Shown one piece after another: positions 32,647-44,915 of a stretch of DNA of 64,000 nt (the first letter of the stretch is position 1; the number at the start of each line of letters is the position of its first letter). A program made the position numbers and the translations under genes. The notes beneath the pieces are model-generated. The model searched no databases. It saw only the letters and a program-made list of their open reading frames with translations, and was not told the origin of the DNA. Source of the DNA: Tetracentron sinense (lineage: Eukaryota > Streptophyta > Magnoliopsida > Trochodendrales > Trochodendraceae); contig CM026567.1 in NCBI GenBank assembly GCA_015143295.1, forward strand, positions 10,310,416-10,374,415, given 5' to 3'.

Positions 32647-32959
32647 AAGAAGTACGGCTGAGCATGGAATACTCAGCGGGTACTAAATACTAACCAACAG
32701 TTATAGCAAGAGATAGCAATGCATACCCAGGAAACAATATAAATATATATATGAATCAGGAACAGTTAACATCATACAAGGAAATAAGGAAATTCATAAT
32801 CATGCTTGCAGTTCATGAAAAGCCGATAAAACCCTTGAAATCTTGTGCACTTGACTTGACTGAGATTACCCTTTTTTTTTATGCTTGAAACCTTGTCTAC
32901 CGTGTCGTGCGTGTCATGCTTGTATCATGCGTGTCATGTCATGTCATGCTTGCTTGGAA

Positions 32960-33300
32960 AGTAAACTACTTGTGAGGGAAGGGAGACCCTTCTTCCTAGA
33001 ATGCTTATGCTTGTCATGCCATGTCTTGTCATGCTTGCTTGGAAAAGTAACTACTTGTGAGGGAAGGGAGACCCTTCTTCCTAGAATGCTTATGCTTGTC
33101 ATGCCATGCCATGTCGTGCTTGTATCATGCTTGGAACAGTAAACTACTTGTGAGGGAAGGGAGACCCTTCTTCCTAAATGCTCATGTCATGTCCTTTCAC
33201 TTGTGAGATGTCCTTGTGAGATGTACTTGCGAGGGAAGGGAATCCCTTCATATGATATGTCTGTACTTGCGAGGGAAGGGAGACCCTTCTTATGATAATG
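32960..33300. repeat. Purine-rich tandem repeat in B LTR
   Basis: Units ACTTGTGAGGGAAGGGAGACC plus CTTCTTCCTA-like, five to six copies, each with a GAAGGG/CCCTTC stem. The same kind occurs at 39150-39400, 14500-14650 and 63790-63950. Confidence 0.8.
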
Positions 33301-34616
33301 CATGATTATCTTGTCCTTGCCAAAAGCGAGGTAAAACATATCGTAGGATATGCCCCACCTCTAAATCTCATTCTTGAAAACCTCGGTAAATCATGTCATG
33401 CATGCGTGCTCGTGGAAGCGTGTACATACTTGCATTTAAATTTAAATGTGACATTGGAGAGTTAACAATACATAACAATCCATAGACATCAATCAATTGA
33501 GCAATTCAATATTTGTGTAATTTAGGGAAAACAAGAAAGCACACTATCATAACCCTAGAAAATTTCCATAAACCTTAAACATGAATTTTCTTAATTTCTT
33601 ATTCATTTCATTCATCTTGGCATTTCATCAAACATGGTGTGTTCATTATTTATTAACCCTACAACATGCTTTTCTAGGTGGGTTATACTCACATCACACT
33701 TGTATGTTCATTATTAGTACAATGCCCTTCCCCATTCATTCATTACATCATCCACACGGCATCCATTCGCCAACATCCATCTCCATTTACCATACATACC
33801 ACCCATCTCATAATATATATATATATATATATAAAGGAAAACAAGAAGAAATAAGGAAATGAGAGGCTATAACTAGGAGGGTAGTAAAAAGTACCGACCT
33901 TGACAAAAATGAGGAAAAGAATCCCCTTCCAAAACGACCGTGAGTTGCTGCCCTAGCTTGGATCACGAGCTCCACGAGTGCTTGAGCTTGGATGTTGAAG
34001 AAAACGAGCTTGAGGATGATTGGGTTCACAAACCCTTTGATTCCTCCCCAAAATCAAGCCCTAGGTTGGGATTTCCTTCTCCTCTCTCTCTATCTCTCAA
34101 AAACTCTCTCAGTATGTGAATGGAAGCCCTAAAGGCTCGGTTACCTTAAATAGGTAAGGGAGAAACCCTAAGAACCCGATTAAAATTTCTGGATTCGCGA
34201 TCTACGATCGATCGTAACATGTCTACGATCGATCGTAAGTTATGCTACGATCCATCGTAAGTTTCCCACGATCGATCGTATATCGACCCGAAACTTTTGT
34301 CAATTCCTGAGATTCTACGATCGATCGTAACCTCTACGATCGATCGTAACTCACCTACGATCGTTCGTAGGGTGTGTACGATCGGTCGTAACTTGCAGCA
34401 AAATTCCATATTTTTCCTCCTTGTTTCGGCCATAACTTTTGACTCGCTCGTCGGATTTCGACGATTCGACTTGCGTTGGGTTCGTACTTCGAAAAGGAAC
34501 ATTTCTAACGTTTCAGAATTTCCAATTTCTTCCTTATTTATTAATTGCACTACTTTAAAGGAAAAATGGCTACGAAAGTGTCATGCATTAAATGTGAAAA
34601 GGTCCGGGGCTCTACA

Positions 34617-34630
34617 TCCTCCCCCCCTTA
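34617..34630 (-). other. Polypurine tract of element B
   Basis: The minus strand reads TAAGGGGGGGAGGA right before the LTR start TGTAGAGCC. Confidence 0.9.
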
Positions 34631-34717
34631 CAAAAAATTTCGTCCTCGAAATTTGGACGCTAATTGCATTACAAACCAAAAAGAAAATTACAAGTCATAT
34701 ACAAATTTATACAAAAC

Positions 34718-36664
34718 TCATTCACTTAATTCTGGGTACTTCGCTTTGACTTCGGCTTCACGCTCCCATGTAGCTTCTTCCCGAGCATGGTGTTGCCATT
34801 GTACAAGAACCAAAGGGATTGTCTTGTTGCGAAGCACTTGATCTCTCCGATCTAATATGTGAATCGGCCTCTCAACCAACGTGAGATCTTCTCGAATTTC
34901 CAACGGTTCCAATTCTAGTACATGCGAAGGGTCCGCAATGTACTTCCGAAGCATAGACACGTGGAAAACGTTGTGAACCGCGGCCATGTGAGGTGGGAGA
35001 GCTACCCTGTAAGCAACCTCACCAACTCGCGTGATAATCTCAAAAGGCCCAACATACCGAGGGCTGAGCTTGCCTCGCTTGCCAAATCTTAAGTGCAAAC
35101 ACGACCGCCGCAAGCTCCAAGTCGTGCGTGGGATAATTTTTCTCATGTTCCTTCAATTGCCTTGATGCATAGGCAATGACTTTCTTGTGCTGCATGAGTA
35201 CACACCCAAGTCCAACGTGTGAGGCATCACTATACACCTCATACCCATAAGGTCCAGATGGCACAGTAAGGACAGGGGCTATAGTAAGCCTCTTTTTCAG
35301 TTCTGTGAAACTGATCTCGCACTTATCACTCCATACAAACTTGGCGTTCTTCCTTGTCAGGTAAGTGAGCGGCGCTGCAAGGCTAGAGAAACCCTCTACG
35401 AATCTCCTATAGTAGCCTGCCAACCCAAGAAAGCTACGTATCTCTGTGACACTCTTGGGCCTCGCCCAACTCATAACTGCCTCTATCTTCTTTGGATCCA
35501 CCGAAATGTCTTCCGCTGATATCACGTGGCCTAGGAATGCCACCTCTTCCAACCAAAACTCACACTTGCTAAGTTTGGCGTATAGCTTGTGCTCTCTTAG
35601 CATTTCCAAAGCAAGGCGTAGGTCGCGTGTGTGATCTTTCCGTGTCTGGGAATAGACCAAAATGTCATCGACAAATACAATCACGCACCTATCAAGATAT
35701 GGCCGGAACACCCGGTTCATCAAATCCATAAAGGCTGCCGGCGCGTTCGTGAGTCCAAAAGGCATCACCAAGAACTCATAGTGCCCATATCGAGTCCTGA
35801 AAGCAGTTTTGGGAACATCTCCCACCTTAATCTTCAACTAGTGATAACCCGATCGAAGATCTATCTTCGAGAAAAATCTCGCTCCCTTCAACTAATCGAA
35901 CAAGTCATCAATCCTAGGCAATGGATACCTATTCTTTATAGTGACTTTGTTCAATTGACGGTAATCGACGCACATTCGCATCGAACCATCTTTCTTCTTA
36001 ACAAATAACACCGGGGCACCCCATGGTGAGACACTTGGTCGTATGAAACCAAGGCCTTGTAATTCCTCCAACTGAGTCTTCAACTCCTTAAGTTCAATCG
36101 GGGCCATTCTATACGGAGCCCTGAATATAGGAGTTGTGCCTGGTGCAAGCTCAATCACAAACTCAATCTCCTTGTTTGGAGGTAATCCTGGCAACTCCTC
36201 TGGAAACACATCCAGGAATTCACTCATGACCGGAATAGTCGAAGAGTCCTTTGCCTCGGGGTTAGCTAAGCCCAACGTCGCAAAACGAGCAATAGATCTA
36301 CTTTTCAACCCGCGAAAGTGGAATGGTTTTCCTTCTACCGGCTTGAAGAGTACCATCTTCTCAAAGCAAGCTACATGCCCATGATGTGCTGCTAACCAAT
36401 CCATTCCCAATATAACATCAAAGTCTTGGAATCCAAGGACGATGAGGTCAATCGTCAACTCGTGGCTTCCAACTTGGACCACACTATTTCTATACACTTT
36501 ATCTGCCAATACTGTTTTGCCGAGAGGAGTCGAAATGGCTAACTCCAGTTTTAGCTGACTAGGCTCCACAGAAAAGCCTTCTGAAAAACTCGGCAAGACA
36601 AATGAATGAGTAGACCCGGTATCAATTAACACTCGAGCCAAATACTCATTGACTAGTAGGGTTC
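34718..36664 (-). pseudogene. pol: Element B pol, broken
   Basis: Protease ([22 protein letters not shown]) and reverse transcriptase start are open to DDLFD. There a TAG (near 35893) replaces a Gln codon, and a second TAG follows in GYH*LKIK (near 35838). The catalytic part is present as FVDDILVY. At about 35090 RNase H (VVFALKIW) is joined directly to the integrase tail ([15 protein letters not shown]), deleting about 1.4 kb relative to element C, with ATTTGGC-like microhomology. The chromodomain end ([15 protein letters not shown]) remains in another frame. Clearly dead. Confidence 0.9.
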
Positions 36665-36810
36665 CTGAAATTTTAACTAGCGGAGTTAATCCATGCATCA
36701 ACAGCGTATACATGTAGGTATATATACATATAGAACATGCCAAGTACTTACACAGAGAATAGAGCATAACATAATAATCACGAATAAAGAAATTAACTCT
36801 AACTGCGTAC
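36665..36810 (-). other. Candidate gag-pol intron, element B (146 bp)
   Basis: Donor GTGCAAG|GTACGC, identical to A and C; acceptor AAATTTCAG|GA. Phase 1, and the join keeps the frame from gag VVQ-G into protease [10 protein letters not shown]. The body of the interval has no similarity to that of A or C beyond the donor. Confidence 0.65.
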
Positions 36811-38059
36811 CTTGCACCACGTCATCAGATGCAAGTGCATCACCCTCTGTCAAGGCAAAAACTCGCCCCTGGTTTGCCTGGCGAGACTGAGGTGTAGACC
36901 GGGTAGTCTGAGATGACGCCTGGTATGATCCTGCTGGGCGTGCTGGGGACCTACTACCCTGAGACTGGCCTGGTAAATGCCGGCTAGGGCAATCCCTGAT
37001 CATGTGGCCTTGGCGACCGCAATGATAACATCCACCAGATGCTCTTCGGCAATCTCCTATCGGATGCCTTTTCCCGCATGAAGTGCAGACCTCATATGTG
37101 TAGGCCGGAGGGGCCGAAGGTGGTGTATACCTTGCTGCCTAAGGGGTAACTGGCCGTGGGGCCGGTAGAGCCTGAGGTCGAGGTGCCTGTGGCACGTACT
37201 GCCGGGGTGCTGGAGGCGCATAAGTCGGCCTCATCTGTGGTGCTGTCCATGTATACTGATAAGGACCAGTCCGGGCCCGCCTCTCTAAAGGTACCGAACC
37301 ACTAGATTGGCCTCTCACCAATTCTCTCTTCTTGGACACGGTCTCTAAATTGGTCTCAACCAACAAGGCTTTATCCACTACTTCGACGTAAGTGGCGTGC
37401 CTGAAGACCGACACCTTCTCCATGATGACATCCTTGAGCCCTTGCTCAAACCTCCTCGCCTTCATTGCCTCGGTGGCAATCATATGTGCCGCGAAGCGTG
37501 ATGGCTCCGAGAACTTGGCCTCATAAGCGGCCACCGACATCGAACCTTGCTCAAGGTTGATGAATTCTTTCTCTTTCTTTTCCCGAGCTCCAACCGGGAA
37601 ATACTTCTTATAGAACGTGTCCTTAAACTCCTCCCAAGTCCACGGTTGACTTTGCATGGTCAAGTCCCGTGTCCTCAATGCGGACAACCACCAATGGTGG
37701 GCTTCGCCCTCTAGCATAAAAACTGCCCATGCCACTTTCTCTTCCTCTGTAGGAGAGAGCACCGCAAATATCTTCTCAACCTGGAGGATCCAAGCCTCCG
37801 CAGTACGAGGGTCCACACTCCCGTGGAAGGATGGAGGCCTCAATCTCCGGAATGCCTCAACTCCAGCTGTACGATGTACTGGAGCTCCGGGCGGTGGAGT
37901 AGGTACTGCTGATGCCGATATAGTTTGCCGAGCTGCCAGTATGGCAAGTGTCTCAGCAATGGAGCCTAAGACCTGAGAGAGGTCCGGCTGCTCAGCCTCA
38001 TCCCGTGAAGAAGAGGAAGCTCTGGTATGTGGCCCACGACCCCGTGTGTTCCGTCTCAT
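36811..38059 (-). pseudogene. gag: Element B Gag with one nonsense codon
   Basis: Starts MRRNTRGRG; a capsid region with EGEAHHWW and YKKYFP; an in-frame TAG at 37139-37141, after APRPVTP; then the frame continues through fingers CTSCGKRHPIGDC and CYHCGRQGHMIRDC to the intron donor. One substitution would account for the break. Confidence 0.88.
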
Positions 38060-38069
38060 GACTAAAGTC

Positions 38070-38830
38070 CTGAGAATAATAACACCACATGAGTCTTCTT
38101 GAAACCACAATTTATCTCGGTCCCAATTCACAATAATTCAACTTGTATAAATTTTATAGTACTAGTATACATCACATCAATTCATCAGAGTATATCATAA
38201 TATTATACTTATACTTTGGTATTCTAGCGTCCCTAGGACCCGTACTTGGTTGAAACAACCATTTGGACCAAGACTAAAGTTTAGTCTTACACTTGGAATC
38301 CTGACTCACTTCTGACTTACTTCCTTCCTAATTGTTTCCCAACATATGCTCTTGTCAAGCCGTGGTATTAGATTCTAAGTGACCCTAAAGACCTAAAGCC
38401 TAGGCTCTGATACCACTTCTGTCGCGACCCAAAACCCACCCTAGGAGTTAGAGTGAATCGTGGACGACTAAATCATGACCTTCATGACTTGCTTGACCAA
38501 CCACCTGCAAAACACCCACAGGGCATATACAATAGAGGATAACAGCGGAAGCATAACTATAAGACATAGCGGAAGTCTAACAACCTCTAAGTATATACAC
38601 ATGGTCCAAGTTTTAATACAAAGAAATTAAAACAAAGAAAGTGCGGACATGCCCGCCAAAATACATGGATATAATCGCTCATGCTCACCCACAGCTAATC
38701 CACTCAGAATCTAACACCACCTACTAATAACCCTCTACGAGAGGTTCCTCCAAAGGCTCCTCGACGTACTCCTCCTCCACCCATGGACCAGGAGCACAAA
38801 TATCAAATGGAGCAGCAGCTCCCTCAGAAC
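38070..38830 (-). other. Candidate leader intron of element B
   Basis: Donor GGCAG|GTTCTG in the LTR small ORF and acceptor TTATTATTCTCAG|G ten bases before the gag ATG, the same layout as A and C. In B the LTR ATG would run into TAG after the join, so any in-frame N-terminal extension is lost here. Confidence 0.3.
38404..38415 (-). other. Primer binding site of element B
   Basis: Minus strand TGGTATCAGAGC, four bases from the right LTR. Confidence 0.95.
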
Positions 38831-40759
38831 CTGCCGACATAAGAAGTACGGCTGAGCATGGAATACTCAGCGGGTACTAAATACTAACCAACAGTTATAG
38901 CAAGAGATAGCAATGCATACCCAGGAAACAATATAAATATATATATGAATCAGGAACAGTTAACATCATACAAGGAAATAAGGAAATTCATAATCATGCT
39001 TGCAGTTCATGAAAAGCCGATAAAACCCTTGAAATCTTCTGCACTTGACTTGACTGAGATTACCCTTTTTTTTAATGCTTGAAACCTTGTCTACCGTGTC
39101 GTGCGTGTCATGCTTGTATCATGCGTGTCATGTCATGTCATGCTTGCTTGGAAAGTAAACTACTTGTGAGGGAAGGGAGACCCTTCTTCCTAGAATGCTT
39201 ATGCTTGTCATGCCATGTCTTGTCATACTTGCTTGGAAAAGTAACTACTTGTGAGGGAAGGGAGATCCTTCTTCCTAGAATGCTTATGCTTGTCATGCCA
39301 TGCCATGTCGTGCTTGTATCATGCTTGGAACAGTAAACTACTTGTGAGGGAAGGGAGACCCTTCTTCCTAAATGCACTTGCGAGGGAAGGGAAACCCTTC
39401 TTTATGAATGCTTGTCTTGTTCTTTCCAAAAGCGAGGCAAAACATGTTGTAAGACATGTCCCACCTCTAAACCTTATTTTTGAAAATGCCGATAAACCAT
39501 GTTATGCATGCCGTGCTCGTGAGATCATGTACATACTTGCATTTGGAATTAAATATGACATTTGGGTAATTCACAATACATAAGACATCAATAATTTGAG
39601 CAAGTTAATATTCATGTCATTTTAGGGAGAGTAAATAATCACACTATCATAAGCCCTAGCAATTCCATAAGCAATTATGCATGTATTTTCTTAATTTACA
39701 ATTCGTTTTATTCACCTTGGCATTTCATCAAACATGGGGTGTGTACATTATTGATCAAACCTATATCATGCTTTTCTAGGTGGATTTATATTCACAACAT
39801 ACTCGTATGTTTATTATTGGTACAATGCCCTTCCCCTTTTCATTCATCCCATCATTCGCACGGCATCCAATCGCCAATAAACATCTCCATTCACACCATT
39901 CACACATTACAACTCATAATATAGTTATAGATGAGGGAAAGCAAAGAATAGAAAGGAAAAGAGAAAACTATAACTAAGAGGGTAGCATATGGTACCGACC
40001 TTGTATAGAGGAAGAAACCCCTTGCAAAAACGTGCGTGAGTCACTGCCCTAGCTTAGGAAAAGTACTCCTCACGAGCTTGAGTTGAAACTTGAAGAAGAA
40101 CAAGCTTGAGGATGATTGTGGGTCTTCAACCCTTTGATTCCTCCTCAAAAGAAAACCCTAAGTTTAGAAACCCTTTTCTCTTCTCTCCTTATCTCTCAAA
40201 TGTTCTAAGTGTTGAGAATGAGCCCTAAAGACTCGGGCGAGCCTTATATGTAAAGGGTATAACACCCAAATATCGAAAAAGCTCTTAATGAAATTCTGCA
40301 AAAACAAGATAGACCGATCGGTGATCAGGACTGAGCGATCGGTTGCCTACCTAGCGACCGGTGATATTGACTGAGCTCTCGGTCAAAAACAAGCTCTCTA
40401 GAAAATTTCTCCATACAAAAAAGTTAATCAGTCGATAGCCTCCGATCGATCGGTTGTGGACCGATCGATCGCTACAATGGACCGAGCGATCAGTGGTCTA
40501 CAGGTTTTTGCCACTGAGTCCATTTTTCACCCATTCCTACTATTTGGACCCATTCTACTTCTATTCTAACATCTTCTAAACTTGACTATGACCTCTTTAA
40601 AGCTTATAGGCTTTATTAAATAATTTATCTAATTAATTATAGCATTCTTGACACGATTCCATCGAAGTTTCAAATTCTCATTTCATGAAATTGAGATTAC
40701 AAGACACCATGCCTTGACACACATCCCAAGGCATATACAAAAAGTTTCGGGGTTCTACA
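38420..40759 (-). repeat. 5' LTR of element B, mosaic of two LTR families
   Basis: 38420 to about 39334-39370 is near-identical to the left B LTR. The rest (to 40759) is near-identical to 62435-63865 (LTR Y) in reverse. The junction falls in the purine-rich repeat. U3 palindromes of CCGATCGATCGGT form lie at 40310-40500. Y's flank GATTT adjoins W. Confidence 0.85.
38724..38840 (-). CDS. LTR small ORF, 38 aa (element B, right LTR)
   Basis: Same peptide as 32530-32646; lies in the B-derived half of the mosaic LTR. Confidence 0.45.
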   Translation of the reverse strand: MSAGSEGAAAPFDICAPGPWVEEEYVEEPLEEPLVEGY

Positions 40760-41229
40760 GATTTTATGCTTGGATTTTTATGCATGCTCATGAATACATT
40801 GTTTAAAATCCAGTAAGCTATGAATTGTATTATATCATTGTTAGCTAGTAGTTGTACTCGCTAAGTGTTTCAATACTCAGCCATACATTTCATGTCGACA
40901 TGTCTGGTTGATATCTTCAACCCCGAGTTTGAAGGAGGACAAGGATCTAGATAGGTGGTCCTATCTAGACTATTGTTGAGTGGAGAATCAGTGAGGTTTC
41001 TTTATTTTGTATTTTGATATGTGGGCATGTCCACTCTTGCTTTGTTCATGTTGATGTATAAAACTTGGAATACTGTTCAGATATAGAACGAAAAATTTAG
41101 TTCACGCGTATACATTGATTTTGGTTCTGCGATGATATGCCTTGTATATTTTGCAGGATGGTTTGTCAGGTTATTACAGTAACGTTTAAAGTCTCACTTA
41201 ACTCTTAGAAGGGATTTTGGGGTGCTACA
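40760..41229 (+). mobile_element. Solo LTR W, tail
   Basis: Ends GGGATTTTGGGGTGCTACA, then AGAAA, the duplicate of 28137-28141. It keeps a damaged CTGAG hairpin (40861-40880), GTGGGCATGTCCAC (41021-41034) and a broken small ORF: ATG at 40892, then a shifted frame ending DLDRWSYLDYC at about 40978. Confidence 0.85.
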
Positions 41230-42851
41230 AGAAAGCTTGGAGATCACTTCCAAAGCCTTCTCGGAACGATTTGGATCAAAGGGAATGATCCCTAAGGTCA
41301 ATATACTCTCCAATCCAACTCTATTACAGTTTTGCGTGTTCTAAAAGATGAGAATGAAGATTTATATATGTTTTTCTTGTTTGTGCATGAGTTATGGATG
41401 TTAGAATATGAAATGAAAATTTTATAGGTATTAGGGATTTTGTTGAACATGTTTTAGCTATTATTGAAATGAAAATGTATTAAATGTTATGGATGTGATG
41501 AATGGAAGATGGGAAATGCTATAGAGGATGGGTTATAGATGATGTGTGTGGAGAATGAGATAAGTTGTGGAGGAAATGATGAATTATAGGTGAATGGTGG
41601 GATGAATTGAATTATAGAAGTGAATTGTGATGTTAATGTTTACTATTATGTCTTGAAAAAATGCATAATTATGATAAGGAATTGTTAACAATTGGTGTGT
41701 TAAACTATGCCTTATTTACCTTGTATGGTGATTGGTATTCGGGTAGGCCAAAACTTAGAGGAAGTTTTCTAGGTCGGGAATTCTCTAACCAGGTAAATGT
41801 ACCCTGGTAGAGTTTCTTGGCTGAGGATCAAAATCTAAGGGATGACCAATTCGAATTCCAATCACGACACTTAAGCACATTTCACATGCATTGTAAGAAA
41901 GTAAGGTCCACAGTTTCACGCGTCTCACAAGATCATGCATTGAACATGAACATGTCACATATTTTGCTTTGAAAGAATATCCCCTGGTTATGAACATACC
42001 ACTCTATGCATTGTTGTGATAAACACAATAACATTATACATTGACGGGACAAAAACACTATGAATTATGCATTAATGGGACAAACACAATGACATTATGT
42101 GTTGACGGGATAAAAACACTACAAATTATGCGTTGACGGGACAAATACAATGAATTATGCATTGACAGGACAAAAACCCTATGAATTATGCGTTGACAGG
42201 ATTGGTTATTTATCATGAACATGTATGAGTTATGCATATGATTTGCATTTGTACATGTCCAAGAGTCACACAAGTACACGAGTCAAGATGATGTTATGAT
42301 ATGCTCACATATTTCCACACTCTGAATATGCTAATGTCATATGAAACTGTTATTAATTATGTAACTGTGGTATGACCTGATGTTGAATATGTACATGTGT
42401 TATTGTTATTATTAGTTGGATTGTATATACACTGAGTATTTTCAATACTCAGTCGACCTGTTATTATCGGCAGGTATAGAGCCGGAATATGAGTTGAGGA
42501 GATATACGTCGAGGAAGTAGAAGAAGGTGAGCCTCCGATAGGAGAAGCTCTAGATCTAGATAGGTGGCCATATTATTAGGCCTTAATTTGTTATACTCTA
42601 AGAGAGATATGTAATAGACTTATGATACTCTAGATGATGTTGTTTTAAACTTAATTTTTTGGGGATCATGATGGTTGACCCGAACTTGTTTATACTTTGA
42701 TGGTTTAGTCATTTATATATTATTATTGTTAAAATAAATTTTTAGGCTTTTATTTAGTATTGTCTTGCATATTATGGAATTAAGTAGGTATAAGAAATGT
42801 CATGGGCCCAAAGTCCCATTATGACCAAAGTGGGATTTTTGGGGCACGACA
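41230..42851 (+). mobile_element. Solo LTR V, tail
   Basis: Continues V from 28141 and ends GGGGCACGACA followed by ATATT. Contains four to five tandem units of TATGCGTTGACGGGACAAA type (42010-42210) and the perfect hairpin CTGAGTATT-ttc-AATACTCAG (42432-42452). The small-ORF region lacks the ATG but keeps YVEEVEEGEPP and DLDRWPYY. Confidence 0.85.
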
Positions 42852-42856
42852 ATATT

Positions 42857-43696
42857 TGAGTTTCTTTTATTTCCCCAATGGTTAGGTTTGGGCTTTTCAA
42901 TGGTTTTTCTTCTTATCAATGAATTGCACCCTTTGTTCGTTTTGATAAATTTTTGGAATCTTTTTATGAATAAAGCCACATCCTCTTCATATAGTCCAGA
43001 TTCACTGTCAGACTCATCCAATGATTCCTTGACAGATTTCAAGGCAATAAATTTATTTTTCTTGGAAGGTCTGAGATTGAATTCGTATGTTTACAAGGAT
43101 CCCACCAATTCCTCAATCCTAATAGCAACAATATTCTTACTTTCTTCAATTGCAATGACTTTAGATTGAAACCTCTCAATGAGAGATCTAAGGATTTTTC
43201 TAAAAAAATTTCTCTGCAATTGTTTCACCAAGATTAAAGCTTGAATTGACTATATCACTCAAATTAGCATAGAATACATCAAACTTTTCATCCTCTTTTA
43301 TCCTTAGGTTTTCAAACCTAGTGGTGAGTATTTGCATCTTAGAGATTTTAACTATTGTGTTCCCCTCATGGTCGATCTCTAAGATGTCTCAAGCCTCTTT
43401 CGATGTGCCACACTTAGAGATTCTTCGAAATCTTCGGGTGTGACAGCATTGAATATAGCATTGAGACCTTTGGTATTCCAACTAGTAGTCTCCATCTCCT
43501 CTTTACTCTATTCTTCAGAGCTTCTAACAAATGTCAGTTCCTCAACAATTTTGACCAGATTTTTCCAACCCTTCTCTATGGTCAACCAAAATCGCTCATC
43601 CATCAATTTCAGAAAAGCTCTCATTCGAGCTTTCCAATAAGTATATTTATTCTAATCAAATAGAGGAGAACGAGCGATGAAATTACCCTCTTTCAT
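42857..43696 (-). pseudogene. gag: Copia element K: gag (UBN2-type), left arm copy
   Basis: The minus strand starts MKEGNFIARSPLFD and carries YWKARMRAFLKSMDERF, LTTRFENLRIKEDEKFD and LVGSL, typical of UBN2-type copia Gag, with several stops and shifts. It is cut at 42857 by V. The knuckle and pol follow at 25441-27565. Confidence 0.85.
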
Positions 43697-43761
43697 TGAA
43701 AATATATTTAGGGATATATGAACAAGATTACACTAAAGTAGTTAACTTTATTAGTGAACCT

Positions 43762-43773
43762 GCTCTGATACCA
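43762..43773 (-). other. Primer binding site of copia element K
   Basis: Minus strand TGGTATCAGAGC, two bases from the LTR. Confidence 0.92.
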
Positions 43774-43775
43774 AT

Positions 43776-44915
43776 TGAAATTACCCATTTATGTATCTAT
43801 CAAGACCTAGACGAAGGGTGAATAGATTTTCCGAAGGTCTACTACCAATTTTAATTTTAACAATTAAAGTTGTGGAAACAGTAAACAAATAACCAAACCA
43901 CAACACCAAGATTTTTACCTGGAAACCCTCTTGGGAAAAACCACGGGACCTAGTCCAGATGAAAGAGATTTAACCAAGAGCAAAATAAACAAATACTTAC
44001 ATACTTAGACTTTGTACCCAATTAGACTCAACACAACAATCCTCGGTAATCAATCCTCAACGCCTCAATAAGCAAACAAGCGGTCACAAGCAACGTGATC
44101 AACCAGGAGCAGATTGTACTCCTCTCAAAACTCAGTAACCACGATCTCTCGATCAATATCTTCCTAGGCGGCTCCGGATTACTCCGACCACAATAACCAC
44201 GATCCAGTATAAGGACCGTTCTCCTTTTGCAAAGGCTTCGACACGTGTCAACCAAGTTTATACTCTTGCATGAGTTTGAGAGGTTTAATTCAGTTTAAAC
44301 AATGACCTAGAGTGATCTCATGAACAGTGAGATGCAATTTGAAAAGATTTTTCAATTGAAACTTGCAACTCTAGTCTATGACATGAGAGAGAGTTCAAAG
44401 GGATAAAACATCTAGAACAACTTTGGGAGCCTCTCTACTCAGTCTCAAAAGCCATAATTCGTAATAGGCAATAATAGTATATATAGGCAAACCAAAAGGG
44501 GGAAGTAGAAGTTTCTAAAATTTAAAATCCGCACTGGTGGTTCGAACGCCCAAGGGGGTCGTTTGAACCCCCCTTTGGTCGCTCGAACACCCCATAACCC
44601 AAGTCTCTAGATTTTTTCCGATACATTTTTGGCTCAGTTGTTCGAACACCAAATGTGTGGTTCGAACCAACAACATGATTTTGCCTAAAATGGTTTTCTT
44701 AACAACCTGGATATTTATAACCACCTAGGGTATATTGGACATTGTTTAGGTCAATCCTCTTAGGGTATATGTCATCTAAGTCACTTACCATTCTTAGGCA
44801 CATTTACGGACACATGATCAATAACTTTTCTTCATCTTCACATGGCTTTTAGTGCTTGAAGTTTCTGGATCCGAACCTTACGTAGGGTTGTTTATACGAA
44901 TAGTCAATTCCAACA
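43776..44915 (-). mobile_element. 5' LTR of copia element K (1140 bp)
   Basis: Minus strand starts TGTTGGAATTGACTATTCG and ends AATTTCA next to the primer site. The 3' LTR is missing because the element is cut at about 25625. The last 49 bp of the LTR is also present at 59402-59450. Confidence 0.85.

Larger units (their letters stand above)
32226..34616 (-). repeat. 3' LTR of element B (2391 bp)
   Basis: The minus strand starts TGTAGAGCCCCGG and ends GGGTCGCGACA. The U3 cassette (34200-34395) has seven TACGATCGATCGTA-type palindromes. A TATTTAAGG box is at 34144-34152 (minus). Hairpin 33328-33361, purine repeats 32960-33300, CTGAG hairpin 32658-32676, palindrome 32449-32463. Confidence 0.9.
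32226..40759 (-). mobile_element. Element B: Ty3/gypsy (Tekay/Del-like), defective and chimeric
   Basis: Order on the minus strand: right LTR 38420-40759, primer site, gag, intron, pol, polypurine tract, left LTR 32226-34616. The flanks do not match (ATTTT on the left, GATTT on the right). The two LTRs are almost identical only over 32226-33180 / 38420-39370 and then differ by about 20%. Pol has two in-frame TAG codons and a large internal deletion; gag has one TAG. Confidence 0.9.
39334..43824. repeat. Left arm of large inverted repeat (about 4.5 kb)
   Basis: The reverse complement matches 59402-63865 at about 98-99%, across LTR Y, the W tail, the V tail and the copia gag. The left boundary is the LTR mosaic point; the right boundary is where element C is inserted in the other copy. 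Confidence 0.9.

Noticed and set aside
33581-33862. Short hydrophobic frame in the B LTR (and 50712-50975, 58249-58512)
   Set aside because: Not conserved between LTR families; stops and indels vary; composition is that of the AT-rich LTR leader.
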